DNA of 64,000 nt, from NCBI GenBank assembly GCA_013391845.1, contig CP058414.1, positions 827,501 to 891,500 on the forward strand. Direction: 5' to 3'. The notes under the pieces are model-generated. The model saw nothing but the letters and a program-made list of their open reading frames with translations, made no database searches and had not been told where the DNA came from. Every line of letters begins with the position of its first letter. The first letter of the stretch is position 1. Below are positions 30,763 through 40,713 of this stretch, one piece after another. The DNA comes from Pseudoalteromonas shioyasakiensis. GTDB taxonomy: Bacteria; Pseudomonadota; Gammaproteobacteria; Enterobacterales; Alteromonadaceae. The translations under genes were made by a program, and so were the position numbers.

Positions 30763-32877
30763 ATGGCACGTACAACTCCACTTGAGCGCTATCGCAATAT
30801 CGGTATTTGCGCTCACGTAGATGCAGGTAAAACCACCACAACAGAACGTGTTCTGTTCTACACAGGTCTTTCTCATAAGATCGGTGAAGTACATGATGGT
30901 GCTGCAACTATGGATTGGATGGAGCAGGAACAAGAGCGTGGTATCACAATCACTTCTGCTGCAACAACGTGTTTCTGGAAAGGGATGGACGCTCAATTTG
31001 ACGACCATCGCATCAATATCATTGATACTCCAGGACACGTAGATTTCACTATCGAAGTAGAGCGTTCTTTACGCGTACTAGATGGTGCGGTAGTTGTTCT
31101 TTGTGCTTCATCTGGTGTACAGCCGCAAACTGAGACAGTTTGGCGTCAAGCGAACAAATACGAAGTTCCTCGCATGATCTTCGTAAATAAAATGGATCGC
31201 ACTGGCGCTGACTTCTTAACTGTTGTGGACCAGGTGAAATCTCGTCTTGGAGCAACGCCTGTTCCAATTCAGCTACCAATTGGTGCTGAAGACGACTTTA
31301 AAGGTGTTATTGACCTTATTAAGATGAAAGCCATTAACTGGAATGCCGAAGATCAAGGCATGACTTTCTCTTATGAGGCCATTCCGGCAGAGCTTCTGGA
31401 ACTTGCAGAAGAATGGCGTTCTCACATGGTTGAGAGCGCTGCTGAAGCATCAGAAGAACTAATGGACAAATATCTAGAAGGTGAAGACCTGACTGAAGCT
31501 GAAATTAAAGCAGCTTTACGTCAGCGCACATTAGCTAACGAAATTGTTCCAATGACGTGTGGTAGTGCATTTAAAAATAAGGGCGTTCAAGCTGTGCTTG
31601 ATGCTGTTATCGAATATATGCCTGCTCCAACACAAGTGAAACAAATCCAAGGTATCGTTGAAGATGGTACTGAGGAAGAACGTCCTGCTGATGACAACGC
31701 ACCGTTTGCCGCACTTGCTTTTAAGATTGCGACAGACCCGTTCGTTGGCACCTTGACCTTCTTCCGTGTTTACTCTGGTACTGTTAAACAGGGTGACGCG
31801 GTATACAACCCAGTTAAAAGTAAGCGTGAGCGACTTGGTCGTATCGTTCAGATGCATTCAAACTCACGTGAAGAGATCAAAGTAGTCTACGCAGGCGACA
31901 TCGCAGCGGCTATTGGTCTTAAAGACGTAACAACAGGTGAGACACTGTGTGATCCGAACTCAGTCATTACGCTTGAGCGTATGGAGTTCCCTGAGCCAGT
32001 TATCTCTGTTGCGGTAGAGCCTCGCACAGTAGCTGACCAAGATAAGATGGGAATCGCGCTAGGTAAACTAGCGGCAGAAGATCCATCTTTCCGAGTACAA
32101 ACTGACGAAGAATCAGGCCAGACTATTATTTCTGGCATGGGTGAACTTCACCTTGATATCATTGTCGACCGTATGAAGCGTGAATTCAGTGTTGAATGTA
32201 ACGTTGGTAAGCCACAGGTAGCATACCGTGAAGCTATCCGTTCAGCTGTTGAAGTTGAAGGGAAGTTCGTACGTCAATCAGGTGGTCGTGGTCAATATGG
32301 TCACGTCTGGCTTAAACTTGAACCGATGGATATTTCGGAAGATGATGCGCCAATTTATGAGTTCGTTAACGAAATCGTTGGTGGTTCTGTTCCTAAAGAA
32401 TACATCCCTGCGGTAGACAAAGGTATCCAAGAGCAAATGACTCAAGGTGTACTGGCAGGCTACCCATTACTTGGCGTTAAAGCGACTCTGTTTGATGGTT
32501 CATTCCATGATGTAGATTCGAATGAAATGGCATTTAAGATTGCAGGTTCAATGGCGATGAAGAAAGGTGCGCTTGAAGCAAACCCAGCTCTTCTAGAACC
32601 AGTAATGAAGGTTGAAGTTATCACTCCTGAAGAAAACATGGGTGATGTAGTTGGTGACTTAAACCGTCGCCGCGGCATGATCGAAGGCATGGAAGAAGCA
32701 TTCGGTGGTCTTAAGCAAATTAATGCGCAAGTACCACTTTCTGAAATGTTTGGTTATGCAACTGATCTGCGATCTGCAACACAAGGCCGTGCATCATACT
32801 CTATGGAGTTTTTGAAGTATGCAGAAGCCTCTAAGAATGTTGCAGATGCAATAATTGCAGCTCGCGCTGTTATATGA
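30763..32877 (+). CDS. fusA: Elongation factor G
   Basis: EF-G is the translocation and ribosome-recycling GTPase. The G domain has [28 protein letters not shown] and NKMDRTGAD. The [14 protein letters not shown] and later [11 protein letters not shown] segments belong to domains IV and V. Its 704 residues equal E. coli EF-G. It starts 28 bases after rpsG, preceded by an AAGAGG site, and is followed by tuf. Confidence 0.98.
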   Translation: MARTTPLERYRNIGICAHVDAGKTTTTERVLFYTGLSHKIGEVHDGAATMDWMEQEQERGITITSAATTCFWKGMDAQFDDHRINIIDTPGHVDFTIEVERSLRVLDGAVVVLCASSGVQPQTETVWRQANKYEVPRMIFVNKMDRTGADFLTVVDQVKSRLGATPVPIQLPIGAEDDFKGVIDLIKMKAINWNAEDQGMTFSYEAIPAELLELAEEWRSHMVESAAEASEELMDKYLEGEDLTEAEIKAALRQRTLANEIVPMTCGSAFKNKGVQAVLDAVIEYMPAPTQVKQIQGIVEDGTEEERPADDNAPFAALAFKIATDPFVGTLTFFRVYSGTVKQGDAVYNPVKSKRERLGRIVQMHSNSREEIKVVYAGDIAAAIGLKDVTTGETLCDPNSVITLERMEFPEPVISVAVEPRTVADQDKMGIALGKLAAEDPSFRVQTDEESGQTIISGMGELHLDIIVDRMKREFSVECNVGKPQVAYREAIRSAVEVEGKFVRQSGGRGQYGHVWLKLEPMDISEDDAPIYEFVNEIVGGSVPKEYIPAVDKGIQEQMTQGVLAGYPLLGVKATLFDGSFHDVDSNEMAFKIAGSMAMKKGALEANPALLEPVMKVEVITPEENMGDVVGDLNRRRGMIEGMEEAFGGLKQINAQVPLSEMFGYATDLRSATQGRASYSMEFLKYAEASKNVADAIIAARAVI

Positions 32878-32937
32878 TTTAGCTTGTCTGGCCCAATAGT
32901 GGGTCAGGCGTTAATTTCTTTATAGGAATTTTTTAAG

Positions 32938-34122
32938 ATGGCAAAAGAAAAGTTTGAACGCGTAAAACCGCACGTAAACGTTGGTACAATCGGCCACGTT
33001 GACCACGGTAAAACAACTCTAACAGCAGCAATCACAAACGTACTTGCAAAAGTATACGGTGGTGTAGCTAAAGACTTCGCATCAATCGATAACGCTCCAG
33101 AAGAGCGTGAGCGTGGTATCACAATCTCAACTTCACACGTTGAGTACGATACTCCTACTCGTCACTACGCACACGTAGACTGTCCAGGACACGCCGATTA
33201 TGTTAAAAACATGATCACTGGTGCTGCTCAAATGGACGGCGCAATCCTAGTAGTTGCTGCGACTGACGGTCCTATGCCACAAACTCGTGAGCACATCCTA
33301 CTTTCTCGTCAGGTTGGTGTACCTTACATCATCGTATTCATGAACAAATGTGACATGGTTGACGACGAAGAGCTACTTGAGCTAGTTGAGATGGAAGTTC
33401 GTGAACTTCTTTCAGAGTACGACTTCCCAGGTGATGACTTACCACTAATCCAAGGTTCAGCGCTTAAAGCGTTAGAAGGCGAGAAAGAGTGGGAAGACAA
33501 AATCGTTGAGCTTGCAGAAGCACTAGATTCTTACATCCCAGAGCCAGAGCGTGACATCGATAAGCCATTCATCATGCCTATCGAAGACGTATTCTCAATC
33601 CAAGGTCGTGGTACTGTTGTAACTGGCCGTGTTGAAGCTGGTATCATCAACGTGAATGACGAAGTTGAAATCGTAGGTATCAAAGAAACTACGAAGACAA
33701 CTTGTACAGGTGTTGAGATGTTCCGTAAGCTTCTAGACGAAGGTCGTGCGGGTGAGAACATCGGTGCACTTCTACGTGGTACTAAGCGTGAAGACGTTGA
33801 ACGTGGTCAAGTACTAGCTAAGCCTGGTTCAATCACTCCACACACGAAGTTCACTTCAGAAGTATACGTACTTTCTAAAGATGAAGGTGGTCGTCACACT
33901 CCATTCTTCAAAGGTTACCGTCCACAGTTCTACTTCCGTACAACTGACGTAACAGGTGACGTACAGTTACCAGACGGCGTTGAAATGGTAATGCCTGGTG
34001 ATAACATCAAGATGACTGTAGAACTAATCTGCCCAATCGCGATGGACGAAGGTTTACGCTTCGCTATCCGTGAAGGTGGCCGTACAGTTGGTGCTGGTGT
34101 TGTTGCAACTATCGTTGAGTAA
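32938..34122 (+). CDS. tuf: Elongation factor Tu
   Basis: EF-Tu delivers aminoacyl-tRNA to the ribosome. [21 protein letters not shown] and NKCD nucleotide-binding motifs are all present, followed by the two beta-barrel domains. The 394 residues are standard. This is the only tuf copy in the window; the second copy that often precedes tRNA-Trp-secE is absent from that locus here. The codons are strongly biased, as expected for a highly expressed gene. A terminator follows 29 bases after the stop. Confidence 0.98.
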   Translation: MAKEKFERVKPHVNVGTIGHVDHGKTTLTAAITNVLAKVYGGVAKDFASIDNAPEERERGITISTSHVEYDTPTRHYAHVDCPGHADYVKNMITGAAQMDGAILVVAATDGPMPQTREHILLSRQVGVPYIIVFMNKCDMVDDEELLELVEMEVRELLSEYDFPGDDLPLIQGSALKALEGEKEWEDKIVELAEALDSYIPEPERDIDKPFIMPIEDVFSIQGRGTVVTGRVEAGIINVNDEVEIVGIKETTKTTCTGVEMFRKLLDEGRAGENIGALLRGTKREDVERGQVLAKPGSITPHTKFTSEVYVLSKDEGGRHTPFFKGYRPQFYFRTTDVTGDVQLPDGVEMVMPGDNIKMTVELICPIAMDEGLRFAIREGGRTVGAGVVATIVE

Positions 34123-34150
34123 TATCAACAGATAGAGCTTCACAGCTTAT

Positions 34151-34176
34151 AAAAAGGTCGCCTAGGCGGCCTTTTT
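34151..34176 (+). terminator. Terminator of the str operon
   Basis: AAAAAGGTCGCC and GGCGGCCTTTTTT form a stem with one G-U pair, followed by T residues. It ends the rpsL-rpsG-fusA-tuf transcript. Confidence 0.93.
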
Positions 34177-34191
34177 TAATATCTGTAGAAA

Positions 34192-34221
34192 AGCTATCAG
34201 CTGTCAGCTTTCAGACGTCAG
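34192..34221 (+). repeat. Dispersed repeat related to 1262-1287
   Basis: AGCTATCAGCTGTCAGCTTT followed by CAGACGTCAG repeats the ends of the element at 1262-1524. As there, it lies directly downstream of a strong terminator. Confidence 0.6.
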
Positions 34222-34286
34222 TTCACACAGATTGGTGGGGTTTTTTAGTGTGGTGTCTCACTCATCATTCGGCCTGTTCATTCTTT

Positions 34287-34322
34287 GGGTAGGTTGGTTT
34301 GAGCGAAGCGAAACCCAACACA
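34287..34322 (-). repeat. REP-like palindrome, copy 3 (inverted)
   Basis: On the minus strand this reads GTGTTGGGTTTCGCTTCGCT, matching the copy at 1527-1562 almost base for base. TTGGGT-type arms can pair. It is part of a 500-base non-coding stretch (34123-34624). Confidence 0.65.
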
Positions 34323-34383
34323 ATCCATGCAAACCTGTTCTTTTATAAACCCAAACCATCATAAAGCACTCCCAAGGTTATAC

Positions 34384-34443
34384 TTGACCTAGAACCTAGA
34401 ACCTAGAATCTTTTCCCTCGCTAACTCACACCTAGCAACTAGC
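34384..34443 (+). repeat. CCTAGAA short tandem and related bases
   Basis: CTAGAACCTAGAACCTAGAA is a short tandem array with a period of seven, with scattered further CTAG-containing bases after it. A related CCTAGAACCTAG stands near 1430. The remainder of 34450-34624 appears to hold only the promoter region of the phosphatase genes. Confidence 0.5.
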
Positions 34444-34624
34444 CCTATTATTTCCCCTAAAACTAAATACTTACCTTCTTGCATTGCTTGTGCTGTTTCA
34501 CCATTTCGTCATGAAAAGTCACTTTTTTAGTAACAATGCGTTCTTAGTATTACTGCGCTAATTATCCAAGTGCAGCTTAGTTAGCACTCAAATTCTTAAA
34601 ATAATGTACTAACGGAACGTAACG

Positions 34625-36214
34625 ATGAAAATTAATAAAATTGCTACTGCAATTGGTTTAACGTTGGCATTGTCAGCCACGGCCAATGCAGGTGTGTTAC
34701 CAGACAGTCAAAAACAAAATGATTGGTATAGTGCTGCTGAAATAAAATTAACAGAAAAAGAAGCGGCGGCCCAGGTTGAGCAAACGTTTAAAGCTAAAAA
34801 TGTCATTCTATTTGTTGGTGATGGTATGGGTATTTCAACGCTTACTGCATCGCGTATCATGGCGGGTCAAATGGAAGGTAAGTCGGGCGAAGAAGGCTTA
34901 TTAAGCTTTGAGGAGTTTCCTTACTCTGCGCAAATCAAAACGTATAACGTTGATGCGCAAACACCTGACTCAGCAGGCACAATGACAGCAATTATTTCAG
35001 GCGTTAAAACTGATGTTGGTGTAATTGGTGTGAACGAAAACATCGAGCGTGGCAAGTGTGCAACAGTTGTGGGTAACGAATTAATTACTGCTACAGAGCT
35101 TGCGGAAATCAAAGGTCTAGCAACAGGCGTTATCTCAACGGCGCGCATTACACACGCAACACCTGCAGCAACGTATGCAAAATCAGCCGATCGTAACTGG
35201 GAAGATGTATCAGACATGCCAGCTGATGCCGTAGAAGCTGGCTGTGAAGACATTGCATCGCAACTCGTTAATTTCGAGAAGAACCTTGAAGCACGCTTCG
35301 TAGGAACCGACGTTGATGGTCTTGAGGTGGTGATGGGCGGTGGTCGTCGTCACTTTTTACCGAAAGACGCAGCATTCAACTCAGCTGATGCAGTCAGTGA
35401 AGTGGAAGGTGACCGTACGGATGAGCGTGACCTAACGGCGGAATGGCAAGAAATGTACCCTGATGGCAAGTACGTGATGGACCAAGCAGGCTTTGATACG
35501 CTTAATGCTGATACAAAACGTGTATTCGCATTGTTCAATGAGTCACACATGCAATATGAAGCTGACCGCGCTAACGATGTAGCGGGTGAGCCGTCATTAT
35601 CTGAAATGACGGGTAAAGCGATTGATATCTTAAAGAGCAATGAAAAAGGCTTTTTCTTAACCGTTGAATCTGGTCGTATTGATCATGCTCACCATGCGGG
35701 TAATGCTTACAACGCGCTAAACGATACTGTTGAATTTGCCAAAGCTGTGCAAACAGCTGTAGAAAACACCAATCCAGAAGAAACTCTTATCCTTGTTACC
35801 GCTGACCACAGTCATGTATTTACTATCGCAGGTTATCCAAAGCGCGGTAACCCTATCTTAGGCCAAGTAGTTGCAATAGGTAGCGAAGAGCCAAGCCTTG
35901 CTGCTGATGGTATGCCTTACACTACAGTGGGTTATGCAAATGGTTTAGGTTTCCGTGATTTAGGCGATGAGACAGATGCAGATGTATCTTATAACGAAGC
36001 AGCATTGGCTGGTCGTGTTGATTTAACGGGGGTTGATACAACGACACCTGGTTATCACCAAGAAGCCACTGTGCCATTAGGTTCTGAAACTCATGCGGGT
36101 GAAGATATTTCACTTCATGCAAAAGGTCCAGGTGCGCAACTAGCACAAGGCGTTGTGGAGCAAAACGTAATTTTCCACATCATTAACCAAGCTCTAGAAC
36201 TAATTGAAGAATAA
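34625..36214 (+). CDS. Secreted alkaline phosphatase (PhoA superfamily)
   Basis: This is a periplasmic or exported phosphomonoesterase of 529 residues. A Sec signal peptide ends near ATANA (1-22). The metal ligand is D66 in VGDGMGIST, the nucleophilic serine is S116 in DSAGT, and later zinc-ligand clusters read GRIDHAHHAGNAYNAL and TADHSHVF. The order and spacing fit alkaline phosphatases of the PhoA type. Its stop overlaps the next gene's start by one base (TAATG), and the next gene is a close paralogue. Phosphate-starvation control is likely in general; an imperfect GTCAT/GTCAC pair near 34508-34520 is only weak evidence for a Pho box. Confidence 0.92.
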   Translation: MKINKIATAIGLTLALSATANAGVLPDSQKQNDWYSAAEIKLTEKEAAAQVEQTFKAKNVILFVGDGMGISTLTASRIMAGQMEGKSGEEGLLSFEEFPYSAQIKTYNVDAQTPDSAGTMTAIISGVKTDVGVIGVNENIERGKCATVVGNELITATELAEIKGLATGVISTARITHATPAATYAKSADRNWEDVSDMPADAVEAGCEDIASQLVNFEKNLEARFVGTDVDGLEVVMGGGRRHFLPKDAAFNSADAVSEVEGDRTDERDLTAEWQEMYPDGKYVMDQAGFDTLNADTKRVFALFNESHMQYEADRANDVAGEPSLSEMTGKAIDILKSNEKGFFLTVESGRIDHAHHAGNAYNALNDTVEFAKAVQTAVENTNPEETLILVTADHSHVFTIAGYPKRGNPILGQVVAIGSEEPSLAADGMPYTTVGYANGLGFRDLGDETDADVSYNEAALAGRVDLTGVDTTTPGYHQEATVPLGSETHAGEDISLHAKGPGAQLAQGVVEQNVIFHIINQALELIEE

Positions 36215-38022
36215 TGGCGACGACGATGAAAAAACTAAATTTAATTTCTCTTGCTGTAGTAGTGGCATTAGCGGGTTGTTCTGATGACAATGACAACTCA
36301 CCAAAAACATTAACCGTTGAAAATACATTAGCTGTTGGTTCTGAGCAGTGCGTAAACGGTGGTACAGCAACCCTAACAGGTGCAGATAGCAATGATAATG
36401 GTCAGCTAGACTCAGCAGAAGTAACGGATACAAGCGTTGTATGTAATGCACCGGCAACGTCGTTAACAGCATCGCAATTAGCGCCGTTGACTGATAATGA
36501 GTGGTTTAAGTCAGCACAAGTTAAAGTCGCTAACAGCGAAGAAAACATTGCTGCAGTTGTAAAAGAGTCAGGTAAAGCGAAAAACGTGATCCTATTCGTG
36601 GGTGACGGCATGGGTATTTCAACGGTCACTGCTGCACGTATCATGGCGGGTCAGCTAGAAGGTAAGCTAGGTGAAGAGCATCAGCTTAGCTTTGAAACAC
36701 TACCATTCTCAGGTTTTGCTAAAACTTATAACGTAGATGCGCAAACACCTGATTCAGCGGGTACGATGACAGCAATGGCATCGGGCGTAAAAACGGATGC
36801 TGGCGTTATCGGTGTTGATGAAGACATCGAGCGCGGTAACTGTGCAACGGTTGCAGGTAATGAGCTAGTAACAGCCACTGAGCTTGCTGAGATTGCAGGT
36901 AAGTCGACAGGTATTGTTTCTACAGCGCGGATCACTCACGCAACGCCTGCAGCAACATATGCTAAATCGGCTGACCGTAACTGGGAAGACGTATCAGATA
37001 TGCCTGAAGCTGCAGTCACCGCTGGCTGTGAAGATATTGCATCGCAATTAATTAACTTTGAAGCGAACCTAGAAGCACGCTACGAAGGGCTAGATGTTGA
37101 TGGTTTAGAAGTTGTCATGGGCGGCGGTCGTCGTCATTTCTTACCGAAAGACGCAGCTTTTAATTCTGCTGATGCTGTGAGCTCAGTAGAAGGTGACCGT
37201 ACAGATGGTCGTGACTTAACTGCGGAGTGGAAAGCCAAATACCCTGCAGGTCAATATGTGATGGACCAAGCTGGTTTTGATACGATCGATGCAGATACAA
37301 CTGAGCGTGTATTTGGTTTATTCAATGAATCACACATGCAATACGAAGCAGACCGCTCGAATGACGTAGCAGGTGAGCCGTCACTTTCTGAAATGACCGC
37401 AAAGGCAATTGATATTTTAGATAACAATGCAAATGGCTTTATGTTAACAGTTGAAGCGGGACGTATTGATCATGCCCACCACGCAGGTAATGCCTATAAC
37501 GCATTGAGCGACACTGTTGAGTTGTCAAAAGCTGTGCAAGTTGCCCTTGATAAGACTAGCATTGAAGACACACTAATCATCGTAACTGCTGACCACAGCC
37601 ACGTATTTACCATTGCAGGCTATCCAAAACGTGGTAACCCAATTTTAGGTAAAGTAGTACCAGTGGGTAGTGATGAGCCATCACTTGCTGCAGACAATAT
37701 GCCATACACAACGGTTGGTTATACCAATGGTGGCGGCTTCCGAGATTTAGGCGATGAGACTGATGCTGATGCAGGTTATAACTTTGCGCCAGTAACAGGG
37801 CGTGTTGATTTAACTGATGTTGACACAACAACACCAGGCTTCCATCAAGAAGCTGTTGTACCACTAGGCTCAGAAACACACGCAGCAGAAGATGTTGGTG
37901 TGTATGCAGTAGGCCCAGGTGCACATTTAGTAACAGGTACTAATGAGCAAAGCCTTATTTTCCATGTTATGGATTATGCCGCTAACCTTGTTAAACAAGC
38001 CGATGCTAAATTAGCACAATAA
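36214..38022 (+). CDS. Lipoprotein alkaline phosphatase paralogue with N-terminal DUF7151-like domain
   Basis: This 602-residue enzyme is a tandem duplicate of the preceding phosphatase with a different N-terminus. A lipobox VALAGC gives a lipidated C22. A calcium-loop-like module (about 36-78, with QCVNGGTATLTGADSNDNGQ and EVTDTSVVCN) resembles the DUF7151 repeats seen on bacterial lipoproteins. The phosphatase core follows with D131, S181 in DSAGT, GRIDHAHHAGNA and TADHSHVF. An alternative start four codons later (MKKLNLIS) is equally possible. Membrane tethering next to a soluble paralogue suggests two localisations of one activity. Confidence 0.9.
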   Translation: MATTMKKLNLISLAVVVALAGCSDDNDNSPKTLTVENTLAVGSEQCVNGGTATLTGADSNDNGQLDSAEVTDTSVVCNAPATSLTASQLAPLTDNEWFKSAQVKVANSEENIAAVVKESGKAKNVILFVGDGMGISTVTAARIMAGQLEGKLGEEHQLSFETLPFSGFAKTYNVDAQTPDSAGTMTAMASGVKTDAGVIGVDEDIERGNCATVAGNELVTATELAEIAGKSTGIVSTARITHATPAATYAKSADRNWEDVSDMPEAAVTAGCEDIASQLINFEANLEARYEGLDVDGLEVVMGGGRRHFLPKDAAFNSADAVSSVEGDRTDGRDLTAEWKAKYPAGQYVMDQAGFDTIDADTTERVFGLFNESHMQYEADRSNDVAGEPSLSEMTAKAIDILDNNANGFMLTVEAGRIDHAHHAGNAYNALSDTVELSKAVQVALDKTSIEDTLIIVTADHSHVFTIAGYPKRGNPILGKVVPVGSDEPSLAADNMPYTTVGYTNGGGFRDLGDETDADAGYNFAPVTGRVDLTDVDTTTPGFHQEAVVPLGSETHAAEDVGVYAVGPGAHLVTGTNEQSLIFHVMDYAANLVKQADAKLAQ

Positions 38023-38095
38023 TGAGTGCTTGGGAGGCTCTAAGCCTCCCTTACTCAATTAGTTATAAAGTAAACCAAGATAAAAAGAGAATCCC

Positions 38096-38812
38096 GTGAA
38101 AGCAGCCATCTTACTTGCCTCATTACTTAGCCCACTTGCTGTTGCAGGGCAATGCGATATGAACACCAGTTTTACGCAAGCAGACTATAAAGTCACAACA
38201 GATATAGTTGCTAATAAGCAGCATACTGAAAACACCTTTACCCTTTGGCGTACGCCTCATCAGGTGGCTAAGCAGAATCCACAGTTTATTGAGCTATGGC
38301 AGCAGTTGCGCAATCAACAAATTCGCCCAATTCGTTATTTTCAGCATGCGCAGCGTGGTATTGAATATCAACCATCGGAAGTGCAAGGTGAACAAGATTG
38401 GAGTAGCAAATATCAGCTAGTAAGCGATAAATTCCTAGCCTCTATGACGCACCAAAAAAGCGCAGGAGAAGGCTGTGAGCTAACGGATTATTACACACAA
38501 CAGCAGGGTGATAGCAAAATAGAGTTAAGCTGGCTTGCCAATCAAAAGTTACTCAAAGCAATTCGTATTTCAACACCCAGCTATAGCCGTGAAATTGTTT
38601 TAACAGCCAGCCATCACAATCAGCAAAAAGTGCAGGTAGAATTTGCGAAATGGGATAACTATCAAACGACCGATTACGCAGATATCGGTGATAATGAAAG
38701 CGACCCGTTTTTAGCTAAAATGATCAACTTAGGGTTTGTTGAGCATGGTGCAAGCGGATTTTATGATGCGCAAGGTAATCAGCTCAAAGGTGAGCATGGG
38801 CATCATCACTAA
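38096..38812 (+). CDS. Secreted protein of unknown function with His-rich tail
   Basis: This is a 238-residue protein with a signal peptide (about 1-18, ending AVAGQ) starting at a GTG with a modest AAAGAG site. The mature part is rich in Gln and Tyr, has two cysteines (C20 and the C of GEGCELT, a possible disulfide), and ends GEHGHHH, which could bind metal. It lies 73 bases after the second phosphatase on the same strand and is closed by a terminator, so a shared transcript is likely. I do not recognise the family. A helper role in phosphate scavenging is inference from context only. Confidence 0.75.
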   Translation: MKAAILLASLLSPLAVAGQCDMNTSFTQADYKVTTDIVANKQHTENTFTLWRTPHQVAKQNPQFIELWQQLRNQQIRPIRYFQHAQRGIEYQPSEVQGEQDWSSKYQLVSDKFLASMTHQKSAGEGCELTDYYTQQQGDSKIELSWLANQKLLKAIRISTPSYSREIVLTASHHNQQKVQVEFAKWDNYQTTDYADIGDNESDPFLAKMINLGFVEHGASGFYDAQGNQLKGEHGHHH

Positions 38813-38823
38813 TTAAATATCGT

Positions 38824-38849
38824 AATGCCGCTTTTTTAACGGCATTTTT
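38824..38849 (+). terminator. Terminator of the phosphatase operon
   Basis: AATGCCG and CGGCATT form the stem around a T-rich loop, followed by TTTG. It lies 12 bases after the stop of the secreted unknown protein. Confidence 0.8.
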
Positions 38850-38997
38850 GTCTCTGTAACTCAGCGTTGCTAGCGCTACTCATTGCCCTTTTCAGCTAAG
38901 ATAAAATTATGTGCTTCAACGAAGTGTTGCAACTATTGTCTGGTTTGATTGGTAAATTTTGCGATTGTTGCTTAAGTTTAACCAAGGAGGAACAGCC

Positions 38998-39792
38998 ATG
39001 ACAAAAATAAATACAAAACACCCCGCAGGTACTTTCTGCTGGGCAGAGTTATGCGCGAAAGACTGGCTAGCTGCGAAGCAATTTTATACGCAATTATTTG
39101 ATTGGGATTTTGACGACCAACCAATAGGCGAAGATATGTTTTACACCATGCTGCAAAAGCAAGGTGATGATATTGCCGCTATGTATCAACTGCCAGCAAG
39201 TATGAGCGAGATGCCAACCCATTGGTTATTGTACATTGCTGTTGATGATGTTGATCAAAGCACAGAGCAGGCAAAATCATTAGGTGCAACTGTTTTGGCA
39301 GGGCCGCATGATGTAATGAAAGCAGGTCGCATGGTGATGCTACAAGAGCCAGGCGGTGCAACATTTGCCTTGTGGCAAGCTGGTGAGCATATCGGGGCTA
39401 AACGAGTGCAAGAGCTTAACCTGCCTTACTGGTTTGAACTTGTGTCGAAAGACATGCAAAAAAGTCGCGACTTTTATTGTCAGTTATTTGGATGGCAGTT
39501 TGAGGTGAAACCCATGGAGGGCATGGACTACATCTTATTCACCATTGATGAGCAACCGATAGCAGGCATGCTTGAAATGACCAATGAATGGCCAGATGAC
39601 ATTCCACCCCATTGGATGCCGTATTTTGCCGTAGCAGATTGCGATCAGGCGGTTGCCAAAGCAACGCAGCTTAATGGGGTTATTTGTGTGCCAGCGACAG
39701 ACATCCCAGATGTTGGGCGCTTTAGTGTTATTACCGATCCACAAGGGGCTGTATTTTCAATTCTTAAATCAACCATTGATGAATTAACTTAA
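38998..39792 (+). CDS. VOC-family protein with two glyoxalase-like domains
   Basis: A cytosolic protein of 264 residues built of two vicinal-oxygen-chelate domains (about 8-125 and 135-260). Each begins with a similar pattern: CWAELCAKDWLAAKQFYTQL and WFELVSKDMQKSRDFYCQLF. Each domain ends with a DPQG/EPGG-type turn. The ATG at 38998 has an excellent AAGGAGGA site; an upstream in-frame TTG is rejected. Members of this group are often annotated as hydroxylase-like or glyoxalase/bleomycin-resistance-like, but the reaction is unknown. Confidence 0.88.
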   Translation: MTKINTKHPAGTFCWAELCAKDWLAAKQFYTQLFDWDFDDQPIGEDMFYTMLQKQGDDIAAMYQLPASMSEMPTHWLLYIAVDDVDQSTEQAKSLGATVLAGPHDVMKAGRMVMLQEPGGATFALWQAGEHIGAKRVQELNLPYWFELVSKDMQKSRDFYCQLFGWQFEVKPMEGMDYILFTIDEQPIAGMLEMTNEWPDDIPPHWMPYFAVADCDQAVAKATQLNGVICVPATDIPDVGRFSVITDPQGAVFSILKSTIDELT

Positions 39793-39821
39793 CATCTTGG
39801 TTTTTGTTAATCTGTCCCAAG

Positions 39822-39885
39822 GTATATATACACCCAAGCCACCTCAAGATGTTGAAACTCGCACCTTGAGGTGGTTTGGATATAG
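39822..39885. repeat. Long palindrome (REPIN-like) between VOC and SDR genes
   Basis: CCAAGCCACCTCAAG (39834-39848) pairs with CTTGAGGTGGTTTGG (39865-39879), 14 pairs plus one G-U, around a loop, with ATATA flanks on both sides. Similar TATACCCAAnCCACnTCAAG-type palindromes are common dispersed elements in marine gammaproteobacteria. It may also terminate the VOC transcript. Confidence 0.65.
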
Positions 39886-39909
39886 AAAACCCAACTAAGG
39901 AGCAGATTG

Positions 39910-40575
39910 ATGACTAAGCATGTGGTGGTTACAGGGGCCAATAAAGGTATTGGCCTTAATTTTTGTAAACAGTATTCAGCCCAAGGTTACCGTGTTACTG
40001 CAGTGGTTCGCACGCCAAGCGAAGAGCTCCAAGCACTCGATGTGAAAGTTATTAGCGACATTGATGTATCTAACGCCGGTGATGTTGCAACACTTGCCAA
40101 TTACTTACACGGCGACAAAATTGATATTTTGATTAATAACGCCGGTATTTTTCATAACGAAACTTTAGCTGACATGGACTTTGCTGCCATCGAAAAGCAA
40201 ATAAGTGTGAACAGTATCGCGCCTATTCGTATTACTCATGCGTTACAGCAAAACTTAGGTATTGATGCAAAAGTGGCGATGATCACATCGCGCATGGGTT
40301 CAATTACTGATAATGGCTCGGGCGGTTACATCGGCTATCGTATGTCAAAAGCCGCGCTTAATGCAGCTAGTGTTAGTTTAGCCCATGAGTTAAAAGATAA
40401 AAAAATTGCCGTAGGGTTATTCCATCCGGGCTTTGTACAAACGCAAATGGTTAATTTTGCAGGAGATATCAGCCCTGAAACTGCTGCAGAGCGGCTCATC
40501 AAACGGATTGATGAATTAAATCTTAGCAACACAGGTGGGTTTTGGCATTCAAACGGCGAAACGCTACCTTGGTAA
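39910..40575 (+). CDS. Short-chain dehydrogenase/reductase (C-factor-like SDR)
   Basis: This is a 221-residue cytosolic NAD(P)-dependent oxidoreductase of classical SDR type. The cofactor loop TGANKGIG lies near residues 8-15, NNAG near 76-79, the catalytic serine lies in the ITSRMGS segment, and Y-x3-K is seen as YRMSK. It ends with a C-factor-like HPGFVQTQM motif. The ATG at 39910 has an AAGGAG site seven bases before; an overlapping TTG one codon earlier is less likely. The substrate is not predictable. Confidence 0.9.
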   Translation: MTKHVVVTGANKGIGLNFCKQYSAQGYRVTAVVRTPSEELQALDVKVISDIDVSNAGDVATLANYLHGDKIDILINNAGIFHNETLADMDFAAIEKQISVNSIAPIRITHALQQNLGIDAKVAMITSRMGSITDNGSGGYIGYRMSKAALNAASVSLAHELKDKKIAVGLFHPGFVQTQMVNFAGDISPETAAERLIKRIDELNLSNTGGFWHSNGETLPW

Positions 40576-40713
40576 TTCTTTTTTCTAGGTTTTTATAACT
40601 CGGCTAGTTAGCAGCTAAAAAGCAGCTAACGGCTGATAAGTTTCGCTAATTATTGAACTTATAGTTTGCTATACTCGTACAATTAAAAGTCATTTTGATG
40701 TAGAGAACAGCAC

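Noticed and set aside
36214..38022. Second phosphatase as an assembly duplication of the first
   Set aside because: Nucleotide sequences differ throughout, the N-termini are unrelated and both catalytic sets are preserved, so it is a true paralogue.
38959..38997. Upstream TTG start for the VOC protein
   Set aside because: The ATG at 38998 has an AAGGAGGA site, and the extra 13 residues do not look like part of the domain.
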